Below are positions 6,147 through 14,362 of a stretch of 16,715 nucleotides of DNA, in pieces. The translations under genes and the position numbers were made by a program. Origin of the DNA: an uncultured Clostridia bacterium (GTDB lineage Bacteria; Bacillota; Clostridia; Oscillospirales; Acutalibacteraceae); assembly GCA_958436475.1 (NCBI GenBank), contig CAUBKG010000046.1:1-16715 (forward strand), in the 5' to 3' direction. Under the pieces are notes generated by a model, which was not told where the DNA came from, searched no databases, and saw only the letters and a program-made list of their open reading frames with translations. The stretch's first letter is position 1, and the number at the start of each line of letters is the position of its first letter.

Positions 6147-7514
6147 TTACAGCGCTTCAAATGCTTCCCGAACCGTCCGTACGCCAATCAGCTCCATCAG
6201 CCCCTTTGTATGCTCGGAAAGCTGGCGCAGGTTGTTGCGCGGCAGAATGCACCGTTTAAAGCCGAGGCGGGCGCATTCCGCAATGCGCGCTTCCGCGTTT
6301 GCAACGCCCCGCACCTCTCCCGCAAGGCCGATTTCCCCGAAGGTGATAACATCGCTCGGCACGACCGCGTCTTTCAGGCTGGAAACCAGGGAAATGGAGA
6401 CCGGAAGGTCGGCGGAGGGCTCGTCCAGCCTGAGGCCGCCCACAATATTGACGTATGCGTCCATATTATTAAAATAATAGCCCGCGCGTTTTTCCAGAAC
6501 AGCCATCAGCAGGGCCATGCGGTTATAGTCGAATCCGGTGGACATTCTTCGCGGCACGCCGAAGCTGGTAGGGGACACCAGCCCCTGCACCTCTGCCAGG
6601 ATCGGGCGCGAGCCCTCCATAACACATGCTACGCAGGTGCCGGATACATGCAGCGGCCTCCCGGAAAGAAGCATCATTGAGGGATTTTCCACTTCGCGCA
6701 GGCCCAACTCCCCCATTTCGAACACGCCGATCTCATTGGTGGCGCCGTACCGGTTTTTGACCGCCCGCAGGATGCGGTAGTTGAGGCTGCGGTCCCCTTC
6801 GAAATAGAGTACCGCATCCACGATATGCTCCAGTACCTTCGGGCCGGCGATGCCGCCGTCTTTAGTTACATGGCCCACCACGAATACCGGGATCTCCAAC
6901 GGCTTGCAGGTCCGCAGGAGCAGTGCCGTGCATTCCCGCACCTGCGAAACGCTTCCCGGCGAGGAATTCAGCTCCGAAAAGTTCATGGTCTGGATGGAAT
7001 CAATAATGGCGATCTCCGGGCGGTTTACCCGCATATATTCGCAGATGGATTCCATATCCGTTTCGGCCATGACCTCGAGATTTTCCGCCGTTACGCCGAG
7101 GCGGGAAGCGCGCAGCTTAATCTGGCGCTCGCTTTCCTCCCCTGTTACATATAAAACGGAATGACCGCGCCCCAGGTAATCGCAGATTTGCAGCAGCATG
7201 GTCGATTTCCCGATTCCAGGGTCGCCGCTCATCAGCAGGATGGAGCCCTTCACGATCCCTCCGCCCAGCACACGGTCCAGCTCGCGCAGACCGGTTTCGT
7301 ACCGCGCCTCCGCCACATGGCTGATATCGTTCAGCTTCGTTACCGTGGGCATACGGCCCGCGCGGGCGGCTTTCCCCGGCTTTTCAGGTGCGACCGTCAC
7401 CGGTTCTTCGGATATAGTGTTCCATTCCCCGCACGCGGGGCATCTGCCGCTCCACTTTGGGGTTTCTCCCCCACAGCTGCTGCATACGTAAACGCTTTTG
7501 GACTTTGTGGCCAT
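6147..7514 (-). CDS. radA: DNA repair protein RadA (Sms)
   Basis: RadA is a RecA-like ATPase that helps process recombination intermediates and drives branch migration on DNA. The 455-aa protein has the N-terminal zinc finger (C11, C14, C25, C28), Walker A GDPGIGKST (97-105), a Walker B region EIAIIDSIQ (167-175), the RadA-specific motif KNRYG (253-257), and a Lon-protease-like C-terminal domain without peptidase function in this family. Length matches the family (about 455). Start ATG 7514 is chosen because the zinc finger follows at once and AAAGGATG lies at 7523-7530. The frame is open further upstream but only inside cwlD. It follows cwlD by 17 nt. Confidence 0.97.
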   Translation of the reverse strand: MATKSKSVYVCSSCGGETPKWSGRCPACGEWNTISEEPVTVAPEKPGKAARAGRMPTVTKLNDISHVAEARYETGLRELDRVLGGGIVKGSILLMSGDPGIGKSTMLLQICDYLGRGHSVLYVTGEESERQIKLRASRLGVTAENLEVMAETDMESICEYMRVNRPEIAIIDSIQTMNFSELNSSPGSVSQVRECTALLLRTCKPLEIPVFVVGHVTKDGGIAGPKVLEHIVDAVLYFEGDRSLNYRILRAVKNRYGATNEIGVFEMGELGLREVENPSMMLLSGRPLHVSGTCVACVMEGSRPILAEVQGLVSPTSFGVPRRMSTGFDYNRMALLMAVLEKRAGYYFNNMDAYVNIVGGLRLDEPSADLPVSISLVSSLKDAVVPSDVITFGEIGLAGEVRGVANAEARIAECARLGFKRCILPRNNLRQLSEHTKGLMELIGVRTVREAFEAL

Positions 7515-7531
7515 GTTTTCTTCATCCTTTA

Positions 7532-8251
7532 TTATTGTGTAATCAGGCTCGCGTCGTACTGTGCGACGGAGGTTGCAATCAAAAAAGCCAGCTGATCCTG
7601 GTATTCCGGCTGAACCAGCTTTTTCGCCTCTTCCGGATTGGATAAAAAACCGCATTCCACCATAACAGAGGTCTGCTTCATATGATAAAGCGTATAGATT
7701 TCCTTCCCCACTTTTTTAACCTCCCGCGCGTTCTCCGGCTGGAGCTGCCCGCGGATATTGCCCTGAATTATTTTGGCAAGCTCGGTACTCTGTGGGTTGT
7801 TGGGCGAATAAAAAGTCTGGGTGCCGCAGTATTTCGGCACTTCGAATTTATTTTGGTGAATGCTCACGAAAATCGCATCGGGATTTTCCTCCGCTATTTT
7901 GAGGCGGTTATGGAGATCGGATACCTTCTGCTCCCGGATGCTTTTGGCCGATGGATCGTGGATGGAAATATCGGTGTCTCTCGTCATGATCACCCGGTAA
8001 CCGTAGGCCTCCAAAAAGTCCCTCAGCTTTAAAGAGATATCCAGGTTGATCCCCTTTTCCACCGTGCCGTCCGCACTCACGGCGCCGCCGTCCGCGCCGC
8101 CGTGGCCCGGGTCTATAATCACAGTTTTCTGCGTTTCTCCCGCGGCATTTCCTCCGGAAAACAGCACGCCCGTACGGATGGCCGCAAATCCGGCGAAGAA
8201 CAGCAGCAGGCAGCACACTGCCGCTGCCGCCCATTTTGTTTTACGCTTCAT
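7532..8251 (-). CDS. cwlD: N-acetylmuramoyl-L-alanine amidase, CwlD-like
   Basis: This zinc amidase of the Amidase_3 family cuts the lactoyl-alanine bond of peptidoglycan. CwlD homologues in spore formers act on the cortex to make muramic delta-lactam, needed for germination. The 239-aa protein has a positively charged start, a transmembrane or signal segment (residues 7-25, WAAAAVCCLLLFFAGFAAI), then the catalytic domain with zinc ligands H50 (IIDPGHGG), E65 (VEKGINL) and H132 (SIHQN) and catalytic E199 (VECGFLSN). The length matches CwlD, and there are no cell-wall-binding repeats. AGGGGGAG at 8261-8268 is 9 nt from the ATG at 8251, which I prefer over the ATG at 8257 (3 nt). It is the first gene of the operon, behind the promoter at 8368-8396. 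Confidence 0.9.
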   Translation of the reverse strand: MKRKTKWAAAAVCCLLLFFAGFAAIRTGVLFSGGNAAGETQKTVIIDPGHGGADGGAVSADGTVEKGINLDISLKLRDFLEAYGYRVIMTRDTDISIHDPSAKSIREQKVSDLHNRLKIAEENPDAIFVSIHQNKFEVPKYCGTQTFYSPNNPQSTELAKIIQGNIRGQLQPENAREVKKVGKEIYTLYHMKQTSVMVECGFLSNPEEAKKLVQPEYQDQLAFLIATSVAQYDASLITQ

Positions 8252-8260
8252 ATGCATCAA

Positions 8261-8285
8261 CTCCCCCTAGACAATATGCGGGGGG
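8261..8285 (-). promoter_or_regulatory. Possible hairpin masking the cwlD ribosome binding site
   Basis: On the minus strand, CCCCCC (8285 to 8280) can pair with the GGGGG of the cwlD ribosome binding site (8267 to 8263) across a loop of 12-13 nt. Five G-C pairs would hide the site in the leader RNA. A second hairpin in the same leader has arms GCGGAA (8306-8311) and TTCCGC (8317-8322). The function is inference from base pairing only. Confidence 0.35.
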
Positions 8286-8367
8286 CTTCCGCCTTTATGA
8301 GCCCGGCGGAACAGAATTCCGCAAGGCTGGATTTTGCAGGGCATGCAGCCGGAGACAGATATTATTT

Positions 8368-8396
8368 ATTATACCCGATGCGTGATTGTTCCACAA
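8368..8396 (-). promoter_or_regulatory. Sigma-A-type promoter of the cwlD operon
   Basis: On the minus strand, TTGTGG (8396 to 8391), a 17-bp spacer and a perfect TATAAT (8373 to 8368) give a near-consensus promoter. Transcription would start near 8361, leaving a leader of about 110 nt before cwlD. No sporulation-type promoter is obvious, although cwlD is often sporulation controlled. Confidence 0.7.
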
Positions 8397-8487
8397 GGCG
8401 ATATACGGTTAAAACCGGATAAGGATTATTGATCGGCCCCATTTACCCCCGGTGTACAAGGGTAAGCCCTGTTTTTAAAATAAAACA
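8397..8487. other. Spacer between cwlD promoter and the terminator of the cysteine-rich gene
   Basis: No gene is seen. The stretch contains an inverted repeat TTACCC (8443-8448) / GGGTAA (8460-8465) that lies about 45 bp upstream of the cwlD -35. A second repeat, CCTGTTTT (8468-8475) / AAAACAGG (8482-8489), overlaps the terminator tail. Either could be an operator; nothing in the sequence decides this. Confidence 0.4.
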
Positions 8488-8518
8488 GGCGGCATGGCGC
8501 GAAACGCGCCATGCCGCC
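8476..8518 (-). terminator. Terminator of the cysteine-rich protein gene
   Basis: GGCGGCATGGCGCG (8488-8501) and CGCGCCATGCCGCC (8505-8518) form a perfect 14-bp stem with a 3-nt loop. On the minus strand it is followed by TGTTTTATTTTA. It begins 50 bp after the stop of the gene ending at 8568 and isolates it from the cwlD promoter. Confidence 0.92.
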
Positions 8519-8567
8519 TTCTAATCTATTTTATTGCGCCGAAGCCCTCTGCTGCAAGCAGGAGCTC

Positions 8568-9380
8568 TTATTTACAGCCGCAATTGCAGCCGCAGCCGGC
8601 GTCGTCCAGGTCGCATTCCCGCGGCGGGAAAAACTCGTCTTTCGGGAACTTGATTTTCTTGAAGAGGTCGCAGGGGTTCTCGGTGTTTTCGCTGCAGCTG
8701 CACTCCTTCTCCGGCACGCAGAAATCGTATACCGGAATCAGCATCTGCACATTGCGCGACAGCTGAACGATCGAGAATACTCCAAGTGTTACCAGAATTT
8801 CTTTCTGGCCGTTTACATTGCCGAAGTTTCCTTCGAAGCATTTGCATACGCACTTCGGTACGCAGCAGCAGGGTTCGCAGCAGCAATCGCATTCTTCGTT
8901 GATGCGGGCGGCGAGAACGATGGGCTCCACGACCTGCACGGTGGCTCTGGGAGTGTTTTTCGCGCGGGCAAGCTGCTCATCGTCGGCATCGTAACGATAC
9001 TCGGAACCGAATACCTTCACGCTGCCCTCACTGCCGAACAGGATGCATTTCTTGTTGAAAATGGCAAGGCCCGTGACCGGTACGGCCGGAGCCATGGGAG
9101 CCGTGTAAATGTAGCATTTCACCAAGAAGAAAAATGTAATATCTACCGAGAAGAAGCCTCTGTTGAACGCAACCGGTTCAACATCTGTGATCACGTTGAT
9201 GACTTCTGCGGAACGGACTTTGACATTGATCGCCTGATCGATTAACGGCTGCACGCAGTCTGTAAAATAAACCTTCAGATCTTCGAGACAGTCTTTATCA
9301 CAGCAGGAATCGTAGATTCTGCTGGCATCAATGCAAACCGCTTCCGTACAGTTGTCCAGCGCGATTTTTTGATCAACCAT
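8568..9380 (-). CDS. Cysteine-rich protein of unknown function
   Basis: The 270-aa protein carries 27 cysteines (10 percent). They lie in an N-terminal group (DSCCDKDC, residues 25-31), a dense central cluster (CDCCCEPCCCVPKCVCKC) and an end that reads CGCNCGCK. Between them lie two regular beta-rich segments (about 45-165 and 188-215, for example VEPVAFNRGFFSVDITFFFL and ILVTLGVFSIVQL) with no signal peptide or membrane helix. I recall similar uncharacterised proteins in spore-forming clostridia, so a spore-coat or metal-binding role is conceivable, but I recognise no named domain. The ATG at 9380 has a strong AGGAGGAT at 9385-9392; the open frame reaches 9443 but lacks a site there. No clear sigma-A promoter is seen in the 80 bp behind pcrA, so it may be read with pcrA or from a sporulation promoter. 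Confidence 0.85.
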   Translation of the reverse strand: MVDQKIALDNCTEAVCIDASRIYDSCCDKDCLEDLKVYFTDCVQPLIDQAINVKVRSAEVINVITDVEPVAFNRGFFSVDITFFFLVKCYIYTAPMAPAVPVTGLAIFNKKCILFGSEGSVKVFGSEYRYDADDEQLARAKNTPRATVQVVEPIVLAARINEECDCCCEPCCCVPKCVCKCFEGNFGNVNGQKEILVTLGVFSIVQLSRNVQMLIPVYDFCVPEKECSCSENTENPCDLFKKIKFPKDEFFPPRECDLDDAGCGCNCGCK

Positions 9381-9460
9381 ATTTATCCTCCTATCGTATA
9401 TTTGAAGGCGAAACTTCATTACTAGTTTATGACGGGAGAACAATATGGTGACAGGGAATC

Positions 9461-11827
9461 CTACGCCTTCTGCAGGCGCGCGAATTTAGACATCAGTTTC
9501 TTTGTTCCGGCTCCTTCGAAGGCCACCTCCAGCAGGATATCGTTGCCGAGCGGGCGTGCGGAAAGGACCGTTCCCTCTCCAAAGGTCGGGTGGATGACCA
9601 CATCCCCCGCGGAAAAGGACGCTGCCGCACCCGAAGGGGAGGGCGCTCCGTAAAATGCGGCGGCTTTTTCCGCCGCATAAGAATGCGCTTTCGGCTTTTC
9701 CGCACGGACTCCGCCAAAGGCGGACGCCGCCTGGATTTTCGGGGCTTCCATATGCAGAAGGTTCTTCGGTATCTCGGAAACAAAGCGCGAGGGGCGGTTG
9801 CGGTTGGTATTGCCATACAGCATACGAGTCTGCGCCGCGGTGATGGTGAGCTGCCGTTTGGCCCGCGTGATGGCGACGTATGCAAGGCGGCGTTCCTCTT
9901 CGATTTCGGCTTCGCCGCCCATGATGGACATGTTTCCCGGGAAAATGCCCTCTTCCATGCCGGGCAGGAATACCACCGGGAATTCGAGGCCCTTTGCCGC
10001 ATGGATGGTCATCATAACGACCGCGTCCGTTTCGGCGTCGTAATTATCGATATCGGTCATGAGGGAGACTTCCTCGAGGAATCCGGAAAGATCGGCCTCC
10101 TCTGTCTCGTTTTCATATTTCAGGATATTGCTCGAAAGCTCGTTGATGTTTTCAATGCGGTCTTCCCCTTCCGGGCCTTCCGCGCGGAGCATTTCCAGAT
10201 AGCCGGTTGTTTCCAGCAGCCGCTCAAACAGGGCGTGGATGCTGTTTTCCTCCGAAAAGGAAATGAGCTCGTCCATCATGCGGGCAAAAGCCATCATTCT
10301 GGAAGCGCCGCGGCTGAGCAGCCGGTATTCGTCCGCCGTGCGGAGAATCTCCATCAACGATACGCCAAGCTCCGAGGAGATCTGCAAAGCATAGGAAAGG
10401 CTCGTTTCCCCGATGCCGCGCTTCGGCTCGTTGATGATGCGGCGCAGGCGCATGATATCGTCCGGATTGTTGATAACGTTTAAGTAGGCAATGGCATCCC
10501 GGATTTCCTTGCGGTCATAGAAACGGTGGCCGCCGATGATCCGGTAAGGCACGCCCGAACGCAGGAACACGTTTTCCAGCGCGTTCGACTGCGCGTTCAT
10601 CCGGTACAGCACGGCATGCTCGCGGTATGCCATGCCCTGTTTCACGTTTTCTAGAATCCGGTCGGTGATGAAGCGCGCCTCGTCCCGCTCGTCCGCCGCG
10701 CTGTAAAAGGTGATCTCATCCCCTTTGCCGTTGCCCGTCCAGAGGTTCTTGCCCTTTCGCTGGAGATTGTTTGAAATCACGTTGTTTGCGGCGTCTAAGA
10801 TATTCTGCGTGGAACGGTAGTTTTCCTCCAGGCGGATGACGCACGCATCCGGATAGGTTTCTTCAAAGCTCAGGATGTTTTCGATCGTTGCGCCGCGGAA
10901 GCGGTAGATGCTCTGGTCGTCGTCCCCCACCACGCAGATGTTCCGGTTCTTTTCCGCCAGCAGCTTGACCAGAAGATACTGCACCGGGTTCGTATCCTGG
11001 TATTCATCCACCAATATGTAACGGAACAGGTTCTGGTAATGCTCCAGGATATCCGGGTTGCGCTTGAGCAGCAAAACGGTATTTACCAGCAGATCGTCGA
11101 AATCCATGGCGTTGGCATCCTTCATCCGCTGCTGGTACATTCCATATACCTCGCCCACCCGTTTGAGGCGGAAATCGGACGCATGCTGTACCGCATAATC
11201 CTCCGGCAGGATCAGCTGATTTTTCGCCTTGCTGATTTCCGCTAAGATAGACTTATGGCTCAGGAGCTTATCATCGATGCCGAGGGCCGACTGGCACTGC
11301 TTGACGAGACGTTTCATATCGTCGGTATCGTATACGGTGAAATTGGAAGAATAGCCGAGGCGGTCGGCATCCCGCCGGAGGATCCTGGCGCAGGCCGAAT
11401 GGAAGGTGCTCGCGCGGATATCCTCCGCCGGCTCCCCGATCACGCTGTGAAGGCGGTCCTTGAGCTCCCCCGCCGCCTTATTCGTGAAGGTGATGGCGAG
11501 TATCTGCCACGGACGGGCCGCTTCCACGGAAAGATAGGGAACGAGCTCGTCCGGAGCCGGCTCCCCCTTTTCGGCGCACGCCTCCATCCGGGAAAGCATA
11601 TCCTCCGGGAGGCCGTAAGGCATGAAATCGGAATGGTATGCCTTGCCGTATTTGATGATGTTTGCGATCCGGTTGACCACCACGGTCGTTTTTCCGCTGC
11701 CCGCGCCCGCTAAAATCAGCAGCGGCCCCTCGGTATTTACAATTGCGGAAAACTGCATCTCGTTCATGCGGGAAAATTCGTTTTGAATGATCCTTTTGCG
11801 CAGAGAAAGAAATTTATTTTGATCCAT
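9461..11827 (-). CDS. pcrA: ATP-dependent DNA helicase PcrA/UvrD
   Basis: PcrA is a superfamily 1A 3'-5' helicase used in nucleotide excision repair, rolling-circle plasmid replication and clearing of RecA or RNA polymerase. The 788-aa protein shows the Q motif (MNEMQFSAI), Walker A AGAGSGKTT (40-48), motif Ia AITFTNKAAGELKDR (111-125), motif II VDEYQDTNPVQ (273-283), motif III GDDDQSIYRFRGA (301-313), motif IV ENYRSTQNIL, motif V TIHAAKGLEFPVVFLPG and motif VI RRLAYVAITRAKRQL. The C-terminal Tudor-like part VIHPTFGEGTVLS (about 744-756) marks PcrA rather than Rep. A roughly 45-residue insert separates motifs I and Ia (about 60-105). The ATG at 11827 has GAGG at 11834-11837, 6 nt away. It has its own promoter. 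Confidence 0.97.
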   Translation of the reverse strand: MDQNKFLSLRKRIIQNEFSRMNEMQFSAIVNTEGPLLILAGAGSGKTTVVVNRIANIIKYGKAYHSDFMPYGLPEDMLSRMEACAEKGEPAPDELVPYLSVEAARPWQILAITFTNKAAGELKDRLHSVIGEPAEDIRASTFHSACARILRRDADRLGYSSNFTVYDTDDMKRLVKQCQSALGIDDKLLSHKSILAEISKAKNQLILPEDYAVQHASDFRLKRVGEVYGMYQQRMKDANAMDFDDLLVNTVLLLKRNPDILEHYQNLFRYILVDEYQDTNPVQYLLVKLLAEKNRNICVVGDDDQSIYRFRGATIENILSFEETYPDACVIRLEENYRSTQNILDAANNVISNNLQRKGKNLWTGNGKGDEITFYSAADERDEARFITDRILENVKQGMAYREHAVLYRMNAQSNALENVFLRSGVPYRIIGGHRFYDRKEIRDAIAYLNVINNPDDIMRLRRIINEPKRGIGETSLSYALQISSELGVSLMEILRTADEYRLLSRGASRMMAFARMMDELISFSEENSIHALFERLLETTGYLEMLRAEGPEGEDRIENINELSSNILKYENETEEADLSGFLEEVSLMTDIDNYDAETDAVVMMTIHAAKGLEFPVVFLPGMEEGIFPGNMSIMGGEAEIEEERRLAYVAITRAKRQLTITAAQTRMLYGNTNRNRPSRFVSEIPKNLLHMEAPKIQAASAFGGVRAEKPKAHSYAAEKAAAFYGAPSPSGAAASFSAGDVVIHPTFGEGTVLSARPLGNDILLEVAFEGAGTKKLMSKFARLQKA

Positions 11828-11861
11828 TTTTTACCTCACAGGAAGTTTCATTACAATGGAA

Positions 11862-11890
11862 ATTATATCGTATCGCCTCATAAAACACAA
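11862..11890 (-). promoter_or_regulatory. Sigma-A-type promoter of pcrA
   Basis: On the minus strand, TTGTGT (11890 to 11885), 17 bp and a perfect TATAAT (11867 to 11862) lie about 35 bp before the pcrA ATG. The -35 shares TTGTG with the cwlD promoter. Confidence 0.7.
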
Positions 11891-12049
11891 GGCGGTTTTG
11901 CTTTTCGGGAACCGTCGCCCCGCCGCCTGCACAAATTTTTTGCCGCCGGAGAAGCGGGGGTTTTGACAAAAGAAACGCGTTTTCCGCACAAAACGTGAAA
12001 AAAACGGATAAGGAAAAATCATTTTAGTCACAATTTGTTCAGATTTATA
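11891..12049. other. Divergent intergenic region between pcrA and citrate synthase
   Basis: No gene is supported. An open minus-strand frame at 11831-12031 crosses the pcrA promoter and is not credible. An imperfect inverted pair CCCCGC (about 11919) / GCGGGG (about 11954) flanks a T-rich centre. It has a short T run on the plus side but no gene ends there. Confidence 0.4.
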
Positions 12050-12058
12050 TGTTATACT
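12050..12058 (+). promoter_or_regulatory. Extended -10 promoter of the citrate synthase gene
   Basis: TGT directly followed by TATACT (12053-12058) is an extended -10 element. At 17 bp upstream there is only ACAATT, so the -35 is weak; a TTGTTC at 12035-12040 is too close. The expected start is about 12065, giving a leader of about 45 nt with AAAGGAG at 12093-12099. Confidence 0.55.
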
Positions 12059-12109
12059 ATTAAGAACTATATAGAGAAAATGAGCCCGAAGTAAAGGAGA
12101 TGTTGCTCA

Positions 12110-13486
12110 ATGACGAATTCACCGGAAGTCAATTTTTCGGAGGTCACTCCCAAAATCCGCGAGCTCTCGAAGCTGTGTGTAAACAGCAGCTCCATCGATT
12201 CTTCCCTCTTCACCAAATACGAGGTGAACCGCGGCCTCCGCGATCTGAACGGCAACGGCGTTCTCACCGGCCTCACGGAAATTTCGGAAATCCAGTCCAC
12301 CAAGATCGTGGACGGGGAATGCGTCCCCTGCGACGGCAAGCTGTTTTACCGCGGCGTGGATGTGGAAGAAATCGTGGGTGGATTTATCCGCGAAAAGCGG
12401 TTCGGTTTCGAAGAGGTCACCTATCTCCTCCTCTTCGGCAAGCTTCCGAACAGAAGCGAGCTTTCGGAATTCACGCAGATTCTTTCCAACTACCGCACGC
12501 TTCCCACCAGCTTCGTACGGGACATCATCATGAAAGCCCCGAGCCCCGATATGATGAACACCCTCGCGCGCAGCGTGCTGACCCTCTATTCTTACGATGC
12601 CAACGCGAACGATATCAGCGTGGAAAACGTGTTGCGCCAATGCCTCCAGCTCATCGCCCTTTTCCCCCTGCTCTCCGTTTACGGCTATCAGGCCTATAGC
12701 CATTATCACGATGGTAAGAGCCTCTTCATCCACAGCCCGCTGCCCGAGCTCTCCACCGCGGAAAATATCCTGCACGTTCTCCGGCCGGACAGCCGGTATA
12801 CCGAGCTCGAGGCCCGTATTCTGGACCTCGCCCTGGTTCTTCATGCGGAGCACGGCGGCGGCAACAACTCAACCTTCACCACCCACGTGGTAACTTCCTC
12901 CGGAACGGACACTTATTCCACCATCGCGGCTTCCCTCGGCTCTCTCAAGGGGCCGAAGCACGGCGGCGCAAACATCAAGGTCGTCCAGATGTTTGAGGAT
13001 ATGAAAAAGACGATTGCCGATTGGCACGACGAAGAAGCGGTCACCGCTTACTTAAAGGCGCTGCTGCACCGCGAAGCCTTCGATAAGGCCGGCCTCATTT
13101 ACGGTATGGGCCACGCGGTGTATTCCCTTTCCGACCCGCGCGCAAACGTCTTCAAAAAATTCGTGAAGAGCCTCTCGGAGGAAAAAGGGCTCACCGAGGA
13201 ATTCCACCTCTATTCCCTCGTGGAACGGCTCGCCCCACAGGTCATTGCAGAGGAACGCCGCATTTACAAAGGCGTCAGCGCGAATATCGACTTTTACAGC
13301 GGCTTCGTTTACAGCATGCTCGGCCTTCCCCTGGAGCTCTATACGCCGATTTTTGCCATTTCCCGCATCGCCGGCTGGAGCGCACACCGCTTGGAAGAGC
13401 TCATCAACGCCGGGAAGATCATCCGCCCGTCTTATAAGAGCGTGGCTTCCCGCAAAGCTTACATTCCGCTGGACGAACGCGCATAA
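12110..13486 (+). CDS. Citrate synthase (citrate/2-methylcitrate synthase family)
   Basis: The enzyme condenses oxaloacetate with acetyl-CoA to citrate. In an anaerobe it most likely feeds the oxidative branch toward 2-oxoglutarate and glutamate. The 458-aa protein has the catalytic residues of the family: H248 in LHAEHGGGNNSTF, H335 in YGMGHAVYSLSDPRAN and D394 in SANIDFYSG, plus the GPKHGGANIK loop (281-290). An N-terminal part of about 50 residues precedes the first family block (GLTEISEI). The GGGNNS after the first active-site His is closer to the eukaryotic-type GGNVS than to the EQNAS of E. coli GltA. AAAGGAG lies 10 nt before the ATG. It stands alone, divergent from pcrA and convergent with the ZIP gene. 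Methylcitrate synthase activity cannot be excluded. Confidence 0.93.
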   Translation: MTNSPEVNFSEVTPKIRELSKLCVNSSSIDSSLFTKYEVNRGLRDLNGNGVLTGLTEISEIQSTKIVDGECVPCDGKLFYRGVDVEEIVGGFIREKRFGFEEVTYLLLFGKLPNRSELSEFTQILSNYRTLPTSFVRDIIMKAPSPDMMNTLARSVLTLYSYDANANDISVENVLRQCLQLIALFPLLSVYGYQAYSHYHDGKSLFIHSPLPELSTAENILHVLRPDSRYTELEARILDLALVLHAEHGGGNNSTFTTHVVTSSGTDTYSTIAASLGSLKGPKHGGANIKVVQMFEDMKKTIADWHDEEAVTAYLKALLHREAFDKAGLIYGMGHAVYSLSDPRANVFKKFVKSLSEEKGLTEEFHLYSLVERLAPQVIAEERRIYKGVSANIDFYSGFVYSMLGLPLELYTPIFAISRIAGWSAHRLEELINAGKIIRPSYKSVASRKAYIPLDERA

Positions 13487-13504
13487 TTGTTTTACCTTTC
13501 AGCT

Positions 13505-13535
13505 AAGGCCGCGCCTTTTAGGCGCGGCCTTTTTT
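13505..13535 (+). terminator. Terminator of the citrate synthase gene
   Basis: AAGGCCGCGCC (13505-13515), loop TTTTA and GGCGCGGCCTT (13521-13531) form an 11-bp stem followed by T's to 13535. It starts 18 bp after the stop codon. On the minus strand only a short TT follows, so it would be weak for the converging ZIP gene. Confidence 0.93.
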
Positions 13536-13551
13536 CGTGCAAAGCATCCCG

Positions 13552-14340
13552 TTATCCCAGCGCCACATCCAGCACCATCATCACGAGGAAGCCTCCCATA
13601 ACACCCAGGGTTCCCGCGTGCGTGTGTTCGCCCAGATGCGCTTCCGGTATCAGCTCCTCCACGACGACGTACATCATAGACCCCGCCGCGAAGGAAAGCA
13701 GCCACGGCATGACCGGCTGGATGGCTCCCGCCGCCAGCACCACGAGAATGCCGAATACCGGCTCCACAAAGCCGGAAAGGCTCCCGAACAGAAAGGATTT
13801 CCCTGCGGAAAGTCCCTCCTGCCGCAAAGGCAGGGAAACAGCGGCCCCTTCCGGAAAATTCTGAATGCCGATCCCGATCGCCAGCGCCATCGCGGAGACT
13901 GCGGCAGCATCGCTCCCATGCTGCGCCGCCAGTGCAAAGGAAAGCCCCACCGCCATTCCCTCCGGGATATTATGGAGCGTTACCGCAAGCACCAGAAGCG
14001 TCGTTCGCTTCCAGGAGGAAGAAAGTCCCTCCGGCGTGCGGGAATCGGGATGCAGGTGCGGCAGGATAACATCCATTGCCATCAAAAATGCAACGCCCAG
14101 CAAAAAGCCCCCTGCGGCAGGAATCCATCCGGTGTCTCCCGCCGCTTCAGCCTCCTCCATCGCCGGAATTAGCAGGCTGAAAACAGACGCCGCAATCATG
14201 ACGCCCGCGGCAAACCCCAGAAATATCCGCTGCGCCGCAGCCTGCACCCTTCCCCGGAAGAAAAACACCATTGCGGCGCCAAGTGCAGTCATCAAAAAGG
14301 TAAAACCCGTACCGCCCGCTGCCCACAGCAACGCATTCAT
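13552..14340 (-). CDS. ZIP-family divalent metal transporter (ZupT/GufA-like)
   Basis: This 262-aa inner-membrane protein has about eight hydrophobic segments and imports zinc, iron or manganese in its family. The core ZIP motifs are visible: TLHNIPEGMAVG (121-132; H123, N124, E127) in TM4 and GIQNFPEGAAVSL (158-170; N161, E164) in TM5. More potential ligands are E193, E228/E229 and H235. A short His-containing stretch HLHPDS (95-100) lies in the variable cytoplasmic loop. Length fits the GufA-like branch. GGAGGAGG at 14349-14356 precedes the ATG by 8 nt. A strong promoter and a DtxR-like palindrome lie upstream, which suggests repression when metal is plentiful. The metal cannot be named from sequence. 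Confidence 0.92.
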   Translation of the reverse strand: MNALLWAAGGTGFTFLMTALGAAMVFFFRGRVQAAAQRIFLGFAAGVMIAASVFSLLIPAMEEAEAAGDTGWIPAAGGFLLGVAFLMAMDVILPHLHPDSRTPEGLSSSWKRTTLLVLAVTLHNIPEGMAVGLSFALAAQHGSDAAAVSAMALAIGIGIQNFPEGAAVSLPLRQEGLSAGKSFLFGSLSGFVEPVFGILVVLAAGAIQPVMPWLLSFAAGSMMYVVVEELIPEAHLGEHTHAGTLGVMGGFLVMMVLDVALG

Positions 14341-14362
14341 TCCTTCTTCCTCCTCCGTATGT

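Noticed and set aside
8262..8361. Riboswitch in the cwlD leader
   Set aside because: Only two short hairpins are visible and none of the conserved cores of known riboswitch classes is recognisable.
8511..9245. 244-codon plus-strand frame opposite the cysteine-rich gene
   Set aside because: It begins within the terminator stem, has no ribosome binding site, and its Ala/Phe-rich content mirrors the Cys/Asn-rich sense strand.
11831..12031. 66-codon minus-strand frame upstream of pcrA
   Set aside because: It overlaps the well-formed pcrA promoter and lacks a ribosome binding site.
12119..12853. 244-codon minus-strand frame across citrate synthase
   Set aside because: It is a shadow of a strongly supported plus-strand gene with all catalytic residues, with no ribosome binding site of its own.
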